Shown piece after piece: positions 8,293 through 14,202 of a stretch of 14,202 bases of DNA. The DNA is taken from positions 1-14,202 of the forward strand of contig CAMLSH010000045.1 of the NCBI GenBank assembly GCA_946482625.1, given 5' to 3'. The notes beneath the pieces were generated by a model that made no database searches, was not told where the DNA came from, and saw only the letters and a list, made by a program, of their open reading frames with translations. The stretch is from an uncultured Opitutaceae bacterium (GTDB taxonomy: Bacteria; Verrucomicrobiota; Verrucomicrobiae; Opitutales; Opitutaceae). The position numbers and the translations under genes were made by a program. Every line of letters begins with the position of its first letter. Position 1 is the first letter of the stretch.

Positions 8293-8318
8293 GTGAACGA
8301 GGGAGCGGCGACGTTCAC
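8293..8318 (-). repeat. Inverted repeat in the ccoN leader (ATG-proximal)
   Basis: GTGAACG (8293-8299) and CGTTCAC (8312-8318) are perfect 7-bp inverted arms with a 12-base loop. In ccoN mRNA the hairpin ends 18 bases before the start codon. No U-run follows, so a terminator is unlikely. It directly abuts a second inverted repeat. Confidence 0.5.
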
Positions 8319-8352
8319 CGCTAATCTGGCCGGGAAAGGGAAAAATTAGCGG
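8318..8352 (-). repeat. Inverted repeat in the ccoS-ccoN gap (ccoS-proximal)
   Basis: CCGCTAAT (8318-8325) and ATTAGCGG (8345-8352) are perfect 8-bp inverted arms with a 19-base spacer. In minus-strand RNA the hairpin begins 15 bases after the ccoS stop. The 5' arm is followed by a U/C-rich loop. It shares one base (8318) with the neighbouring repeat. It could be an operator, an RNA-stabilising or processing hairpin, or chance. Confidence 0.5.
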
Positions 8353-8367
8353 ATGTTGGCGGCGAAA

Positions 8368-8580
8368 TTAGAGCGGTCTTTGGGGCGCTTTGCCCGGGAA
8401 AAAATCAGTAGGCCGGCCGATGGGCTCCTTATCGTCGAAAATCGACGCGGCGCCTTTTTCAAGATCGCGCAGCTGGCCCTTCGAGGAGGCCCAATAAAGC
8501 GCGTAGACCGCCGATCCCGTGATCGCTACGGCGACAAGAAACGCGAGCCCGTAGAAGAACCATTCGTTAAACCAGTCCAT
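8368..8580 (-). CDS. ccoS: cbb3-type oxidase assembly protein, CcoS-like
   Basis: A 70-residue single-pass membrane protein. The helix spans about 8-30 (FFYGLAFLVAVAITGSAVYALYW) and is followed by the CcoS hallmark WASSKGQLRDLEKGAASIF, equivalent to the family pattern Trp-Ala-x-x-x-Gly-Gln-x-x-Asp-Leu-Glu, then DD and a proline-rich tail. CcoS is needed for maturation (cofactor insertion) of the cbb3 catalytic subunit. The position directly before ccoN supports this. The start at 8580 lies 8 bases after the stop of the 98-aa gene; AGG about 10 bases upstream is a weak ribosome site overlapping that stop. The more usual neighbours of ccoS (ccoG, ccoH, ccoI) are not in this window. Confidence 0.82.
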   Translation of the reverse strand: MDWFNEWFFYGLAFLVAVAITGSAVYALYWASSKGQLRDLEKGAASIFDDKEPIGRPTDFFPGKAPQRPL

Positions 8581-8588
8581 CCGTGAGC

Positions 8589-8885
8589 CTATTTCTTGGC
8601 GTTGAGCTCTTTGATGGTGAGCTCAACGGCACGATCCGTCGGCAGACGGACGACGCCAGCCGCTTGATCGACCCAGCCGTAAGTCGTCGTCGCTGCTTTT
8701 TCTTTGGCGCGCAGATCGGCGAGGAGCGCGGTGCGCTCGGCCGGGGTCTTGGTGCCTTCGGGAAGAGGAGCCGGCTTCTGCGGGAGATACGCGATGAAGA
8801 GGATGAGCAGGAAGATCGCGAAGCCGCCGATGATGGCGGCGAGCGTCACCCAGAAGTTTTTCGGAGCGGGAGAATTATCACTCAT
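8589..8885 (-). CDS. Small single-pass membrane protein at the ACIII-cbb3 junction, unnamed
   Basis: A 98-residue protein with a polar N-terminus, one membrane helix (FWVTLAAIIGGFAIFLLILF, 11-30) and a ~65-residue soluble part. That part carries KTPAERTALLADLRAKEKA (46-64) and TTYGWVDQAAGVVRLPTDRA (67-86). From memory, a Tyr-Gly-Trp-Val-Asp...Gly-Val-Val-Arg-(Ile/Leu)-Pro...Arg-Ala motif recurs in small unnamed proteins encoded beside terminal oxidase or ACIII genes; I know no established function. The ATG at 8885 overlaps the actF stop by 8 bases (ATGAGTGA), so translation is coupled. A longer in-frame start at 8981 would only overlap actF further and adds no sensible sequence. An accessory or linking subunit of the quinol oxidase supercomplex is an inference from position alone. 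Confidence 0.85.
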   Translation of the reverse strand: MSDNSPAPKNFWVTLAAIIGGFAIFLLILFIAYLPQKPAPLPEGTKTPAERTALLADLRAKEKAATTTYGWVDQAAGVVRLPTDRAVELTIKELNAKK

Positions 8886-10152
8886 GGTGTGTGAGGCATT
8901 CGCCAATGCGCGGATCGCGGATCGGGATGAGTTTCTGGGTCGGGAAGCTGCGCAGGTAAGACCAGACACAGATGCCGCCAACGCCGATGACGGAGGTCAG
9001 AACCCAGACGAGGTTCAACGAGAGGAACGGCAGCGGGTCGCCGTGGCCGTCTTTGAGCGCGGGCAAAATGTTGTAGCAAAGATCGACGAGGACCATCGCG
9101 AGCGTCCAGATGACGATCAGCTTGATGCGGGACGGGATGATTTTGTTTTTGTAGGAGAGCAGGTAGAGGAAGGGCAGCACGAAGTGGCCGAAGAGGATCA
9201 GCATGCCCACGTATTTCCACTGGCTGGGTGTACCGTCGGCGTGGATTTCGCGGAGGTTATACCAGAAGGTTTCTTCGGGAACGTTGGCGTTCCAGATCAG
9301 GAAATACTGCGAGAAGGTCACGTAGGCCCAGAACACCGTGAAGGCGAAGATCAGCTGGCCGACCGAGTGGAAGTGATTCGTGTTGAGGATGCCCTTGTAG
9401 TCACCACGAGCGAGGAGCCAGATCATGATGAGAACGCCGATGCCCAGAGCGCCGCGCACGCAGTTTGCGAAGAACCACACGCCGTACATCGTGGAGAACC
9501 AGTGATACTCAAGGCTCTTGATCCAATAAATGGAGGCGAGCGTCAGCGTGACCGCGGTGAGCGCGATACCAAAGGCGGCGGTCTTGCGATTCATCCGGGT
9601 CCACTTGAGGTCACCGTCGAGGTCTTGCGCGAAGGAGGCTTTGCGCAGACGGGCCGAGAGCCACATCCAGATGACGAAGAAGCCAATCGTCATGCCCGTG
9701 AACATATTCAAGTTCAGGAACGCGGCTTTCTTCACGTAGAGCACGTCTTCACCGATCGTGCCGTGGCCACCGTGAACCGCACCGGCTTCATTCATCCACG
9801 GCCAGATGATGTCGTGGGTGCCCATCCATGAAGCGATGACGAGCGGCGCGAACAACAGACCAAGCCAAGGAAACGCGGAGATACCATGCTCGAACTGGCG
9901 ACGCAGAATGACCGACCACGAGGCGTCGAAGATGTGGTGGATCATCGTCCACATCAGCATGCCGATGGCGATGGCGGTCCAGAAGGTCAGGCCGACCAGA
10001 TAGGACAACGCGGCGGCGTGCGCCTCGGAGACGAAGAAGCTCACGCCAGACAGCGCGAGACCGATGAGGCCGATGACAAGCGCTTTGCCGGCGCCGCTGG
10101 CGCTGGATTCAGCAGAAAGTGAGACGGGAGCAGATGCAGCGTGGGTGCTCAT
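8878..10152 (-). CDS. actF: Alternative complex III membrane subunit ActF (NrfD-like)
   Basis: A 424-residue integral membrane protein with about ten hydrophobic helices. ActF is the second NrfD/PsrC-like subunit of alternative complex III, paired with ActC in the membrane. Recognisable blocks are FEHGISAFPWLGLLFAPLV (87-105), SLEYHWFSTMYGVWFFA (213-229) and the signature FSQYFLIWNANVPEETFWY (280-298), which I associate with ActF proteins. HFVLPFLYLLSYKNK follows. The first ~20 residues are polar and small, probably periplasmic or cytoplasmic tail. The start at 10152 overlaps the actE stop (ATGA), and its end overlaps the start of the 98-aa gene. It is thought to help proton translocation and to support the complex rather than carry a cofactor. 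Assignment is firm from the family motif and the operon order B-C-D-E-F. Confidence 0.95.
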   Translation of the reverse strand: MSTHAASAPVSLSAESSASGAGKALVIGLIGLALSGVSFFVSEAHAAALSYLVGLTFWTAIAIGMLMWTMIHHIFDASWSVILRRQFEHGISAFPWLGLLFAPLVIASWMGTHDIIWPWMNEAGAVHGGHGTIGEDVLYVKKAAFLNLNMFTGMTIGFFVIWMWLSARLRKASFAQDLDGDLKWTRMNRKTAAFGIALTAVTLTLASIYWIKSLEYHWFSTMYGVWFFANCVRGALGIGVLIMIWLLARGDYKGILNTNHFHSVGQLIFAFTVFWAYVTFSQYFLIWNANVPEETFWYNLREIHADGTPSQWKYVGMLILFGHFVLPFLYLLSYKNKIIPSRIKLIVIWTLAMVLVDLCYNILPALKDGHGDPLPFLSLNLVWVLTSVIGVGGICVWSYLRSFPTQKLIPIRDPRIGECLTHHE

Positions 10153-10769
10153 TTGATACCAAGCTCCGATTTGTGAGAGGCGGGAACGTCGTTGATCGTG
10201 CCGGTCTGCGCGCGCTGGAGGGCGCGAACGTAGGCGATGACGGCCCAGCGATCTTCGGGGGAAAGTTTGTCAGCGTACGGGAGCATGGTGGCTTTGCCGT
10301 TTGTGATCGTGTTGAAAATTTCGCCTTCGGGCATCTTGCGGAGCAGGTCGCTGTGGTAGGTCGGCGTCGAGCCCATGCCGTAGGATTTGGTGACTCCGTT
10401 ACCATCACCGATCGCACCGTGACAAGGCAGGCAATAGATCGAGTAACGGTCACGACCGCGTTCCATCAGCTTCGCGTCGATGGAGATCGCCGCCGGAAAA
10501 CCTGATGCAAAGCTGCCGTTGGACGCTTTGCCGAGATAGAGATGGTCGTCCGCACGCAGATTGCCGCGAGAGACGACGCCAGCGGGAAGCGGGCGGTCGG
10601 CGCGACCATCAGCGAAAAACGGGCTGGCGGCCTGCGGCTTGTATTTAGCCTGGCGGTCCATGTCCGGGAAAACTTCGAGGGGTGGCTTGGTCGTGACCGA
10701 GCCGCGGAATCCGAGGATGGAAACCGAGCCGACGACGACGAGAGCGAGAACGAGATAGGCGTATCGCAT
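10149..10769 (-). CDS. actE: Alternative complex III monoheme cytochrome c subunit ActE
   Basis: A 206-residue periplasm-facing cytochrome c. The N-terminal hydrophobic segment (YLVLALVVVGSVSILGF, 5-21) serves as anchor or signal peptide. It contains no Cys, so this is not a lipoprotein, unlike lipid-anchored ActE proteins described elsewhere. The block PFFADGRADRPLPAGVVSRG (50-69) and DDHLYLG are typical of ActE. One haem-c motif, CLPCH (113-117), lies in RDRYSIYCLPCHGAIGDGNG. The likely axial ligand is Met162 (ATMLPYADKLSPEDRWAVIA). It should accept electrons from the ActA haems and deliver them to the oxidase. The start is 3 bases after the actD stop; the stop overlaps the actF start. Confidence 0.95.
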   Translation of the reverse strand: MRYAYLVLALVVVGSVSILGFRGSVTTKPPLEVFPDMDRQAKYKPQAASPFFADGRADRPLPAGVVSRGNLRADDHLYLGKASNGSFASGFPAAISIDAKLMERGRDRYSIYCLPCHGAIGDGNGVTKSYGMGSTPTYHSDLLRKMPEGEIFNTITNGKATMLPYADKLSPEDRWAVIAYVRALQRAQTGTINDVPASHKSELGIK

Positions 10770-10772
10770 GGC

Positions 10773-11306
10773 TCAGGCTTCCAGCTCCGTGATGGATTTG
10801 CCGCCCGCCTTCTCAAGGAGGGCCTTGGTGGCGGTGAAGTTGAATTTCGGGTCGCGTGCGTCGATCACGATGAAGAAAAGGTCATCCATGCCGCGGTGGA
10901 TCTGGTCGTACTTGAGCACCGGATGGTAGTGCATCGGCAGACGGTTCAGGAAGAACATGCCGCCGATGGTGGCGAAGGCCGTGAAGAGAATCGTCAACTC
11001 GTAGGAAACCGGGAAGGCGAACATCGGGCTGAAGAGCGGTTTGCCACCGACGATCAGCGGATAATCAAAGCCGTTGGTGAACCAGATCATCGACATACCG
11101 GTGGTGAAACCGATCAAGCCGCCGACCAGAGAGAAACGAGGGACGATGGAGCGCTTCACGCCCATGGCCTTGTCTAGGCCGTGGATGGGAAACGGGGTGA
11201 TGCAGTCCCATGATTTGTAGCCCGCGTCGCGCACCATCTCGGCGGCGTGCATGACGTCGGGAGTGGTTTCAAATGTGGCGATCAAGCCGTGTGGTTGTGC
11301 TGCCAT
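10773..11306 (-). CDS. actD: Alternative complex III subunit ActD (DUF3341)
   Basis: A 177-residue membrane protein of the DUF3341 family, an accessory subunit of alternative complex III. The N-terminal soluble part has HGLIATFETTPDVMHAAEMV and the conserved WDCITPFPIHGLDKAMG (33-49). Two membrane helices follow, about 58-77 (FSLVGGLIGFTTGMSMIWFT) and 99-120 (PVSYELTILFTAFATIGGMF), then a short C-terminal domain ending DARDPKFNFTATKALLEKAG. It has no cofactor ligands. GAGAAA just before the ATG at 11306 is a weak ribosome site. It lies 39 bp after actC, the widest gap within the act part of the operon, and 3 bp before actE. Confidence 0.95.
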   Translation of the reverse strand: MAAQPHGLIATFETTPDVMHAAEMVRDAGYKSWDCITPFPIHGLDKAMGVKRSIVPRFSLVGGLIGFTTGMSMIWFTNGFDYPLIVGGKPLFSPMFAFPVSYELTILFTAFATIGGMFFLNRLPMHYHPVLKYDQIHRGMDDLFFIVIDARDPKFNFTATKALLEKAGGKSITELEA

Positions 11307-11345
11307 TTTCTCAGTGAAAGTTGAGGGTGAGAGTGGAATGACGGC

Positions 11346-12778
<1,433 letters not shown>

Positions 12779-12779
<1 letters not shown>

Positions 12780-14202
12780 TAGCTGAGCCCTCCGATGCGC
12801 TTAAGGTTTTGGAGCGAGGTGTGGCCATGCTCATTTTTAGCGGGTGTGCCGTGCGAGTCGTGCTCCCCTGCCCCATGCGAGTCGTGATCGTGACCGTGGC
12901 CATGATCGTCGCCGTGAGGCGGGTGGTTCTTGTTTTCGTATTCCTGACGGCTGAAAGGAGTCTTGATGGCGGCGTAGTCGGGCATCGCCGGGTTCGGGTT
13001 GCGCAGTTTTCCGAGGAAGGTCGTGCGCGGGCGGACGTTGAGATATCCGAGAAGCGAATAATCCTGCTCGCGGGCTTTTGCCTTGGAGACCTCGCTGGTC
13101 GGATCGCTGATGTCGCCGAAATAGATGCTGTCCACCGGGCAGGACTGTTGGCAGGCAACTTTGACCGTACCATCAGGGATCTTCACGTCGCCGGAGGCGC
13201 GTGCCTTCACCTTTTGGGCGATCTTGGCCTGCTGGATGCGCTGCACGCAGTAGGTGCACTTTTCCATGACGCCGCGCATACGCACGGTGACGTCTGGATT
13301 CTTCACCATCTTGACGAGCTCGGGCATGCCGCTCTCGCCGAGCGGTCCCATGTAAAGCTGGTCGAGCTGGCGCTTGTTCCAGTCGAAGAAATTGAAACGG
13401 CGGACCTTGTATGGACAGTTGTTGGCGCAGTAACGCGTGCCGATGCAGCGGTTGTACGCCATGCCGTTGAGGCCTTCTTCGTCGTGAACCGTCGCGTTGA
13501 CGGGGCACACGGTTTCGCACGGGGCGGTTTCGCAGTGCTGACAGGCGATAGGCTGGAGGGAAACCTGGGGGTCTTCGGGCAGCTCGCGATTCTTGCTGGG
13601 GGTATCGCTGAACAAATCAGCCATTGCGCGCGCGTCGGCTTGGCCGTCGGAGTAGTAACGATCCAAGCGAATCCAATGCATCTCACGGCCGCGCAGGACC
13701 TGGTCCTTGCCGACGATCGGGATGTTGTTCTCGGCCTGACACGCGATGATGCAGGCGTTGCAGCCGATGCATGTGTTCAGGTCGATCGCCATGCCCCATT
13801 GGTGAACACCGGTGAAGGCGGGCGTGACGTAGAGAGAGCCGCCGCGGGGAAGTTCGGTCGCACGCTTCGCAGCGAGCTGGGCGCGTTCTTCGCGGGAGAG
13901 TTTGTTGTCGTTGGCCGGCGTATTGTCCGCGCCGTAGATCGCGGGCGAATGCGACTCGGTGCCGATGTCGTCAACGAAGCCAGGGTTCTTCAGGTATTCG
14001 TCGAAGTTGGCTTCGCGCACGATGTCGCGGCCTTCCATCGACCAATGTTCCTGCGTGTTCGCCAGCTTGTAGCGCTCGCCGGTGAGTTTGATCGTGGCGC
14101 CGACGGCGTAGCTGAGGCCGTCGGAGGTGCGGAGCGGATAGGCGTTAAAACCCTGATCTTTGCCCACGCGACCGGAGACGGTGCGTCCGTAACCGAGCGG
14201 AA
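12779..14202 (-). CDS. actB: Alternative complex III iron-sulfur subunit ActB, C-terminal part only (5' end cut by window edge)
   Basis: The frame stays open to the right edge, so only the C-terminal 473 codons are present. ActB proteins are ~1000 residues, with an N-terminal molybdopterin-oxidoreductase-like domain (cofactor-free in ACIII) before this ferredoxin-like part. The Val codon GTG at 14167 is internal, not a start. Counting from it, the cluster ligands are: group 1 Cys133/136/139/143 ([12 protein letters not shown]), group 2 Cys209/212/217/221 ([14 protein letters not shown]), group 3 Cys241/247/251 ([13 protein letters not shown]) and group 4 Cys304/307 with 339/343 (CTYC, CQQSCP). 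Group 3 has Thr where the fourth Cys would be, as expected for the [3Fe-4S] cluster, so three [4Fe-4S] and one [3Fe-4S] are predicted. A histidine-rich tail follows. Electrons run from quinol at ActC through these clusters to the ActA haems. Confidence 0.96.
12821..12925 (-). other. Histidine-rich C-terminal tail of ActB
   Basis: This 35-residue segment, 13 residues from the end of the protein, holds 11 His together with Asp and Gly (for example [18 protein letters not shown]). It is low-complexity and probably disordered and solvent-exposed. The pattern resembles metal-binding tails, but a function is inference. Confidence 0.8.

Noticed and set aside
8275..8367. FNR/ANR-type box upstream of ccoN
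   Set aside because: cbb3 genes are often under FNR control, but I found no TTGAT-N4-ATCAA-like sequence in the gap; only the two unrelated inverted repeats are present.
8589..8981. Longer 130-residue version of the 98-aa junction protein
   Set aside because: The extra 32 residues would be read inside actF in another frame and look unlike the rest. The ATG at 8885 overlapping the actF stop is the natural coupled start.
8704..9831. 375-codon plus-strand open frame opposite actF
   Set aside because: It is an antisense shadow of actF and of the 98-aa gene: highly charged composition, no motif, no ribosome site.

Overview
The window reads as chromosomal DNA of a GC-rich, aerobically respiring bacterium. 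The gene set (an alternative complex III cluster running straight into a cbb3-type oxidase, beside glgX, recN and a NarL-type regulator) fits Verrucomicrobiota, perhaps the Opitutaceae. That placement is an inference from gene content and remembered family resemblance, not from a search.

Left part (1-5275). The 5' two thirds of a glycogen-debranching enzyme gene (glgX, minus strand) runs off the left edge. It is followed by a 532-bp non-coding divergent region, an orphan NarL/LuxR-type response regulator (plus), the DNA-repair ATPase recN (minus), a tRNA-Val(GAC) with encoded CCA (plus), a small unrecognised three-helix membrane protein (minus) and a MIF/tautomerase-family protein (plus). These are ordinary, mostly single-gene units.

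Right part (5379-14202). One long minus-strand respiratory operon, read right to left, fills the rest: actB (C-terminal iron-sulfur part only, cut by the right edge), actC, actD, actE, actF, a 98-aa single-helix protein, ccoS, ccoN, ccoO and a monoheme ccoP-like gene. Most junctions overlap by 1-8 bases or lie within 10 bases. The exceptions are actC/actD (39 bp) and ccoS/ccoN (93 bp, carrying two inverted repeats). A strong bidirectional hairpin terminator at about 5311-5340 ends the operon and also serves the convergent tautomerase gene.

How the operon should work: ActC and ActF oxidise (mena)quinol in the membrane. Electrons pass through the ActB iron-sulfur clusters, through a haem subunit ActA (expected beyond the right edge) and through ActE haem c, then to the haems c of CcoO and the CcoP-like subunit, and finally to the haem b/b3-CuB site of CcoN, where O2 is reduced. 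CcoS is an oxidase assembly factor. The co-transcribed arrangement suggests a physical quinol:O2 supercomplex. The points most worth a second look are the ACIII-cbb3 pairing, the 98-aa protein at the junction, the single-haem CcoP with no visible ccoQ, the histidine-rich tails of ActB and ActC, and the paired inverted repeats before ccoN. I found no mobile element, CRISPR array, phage gene or defence system.
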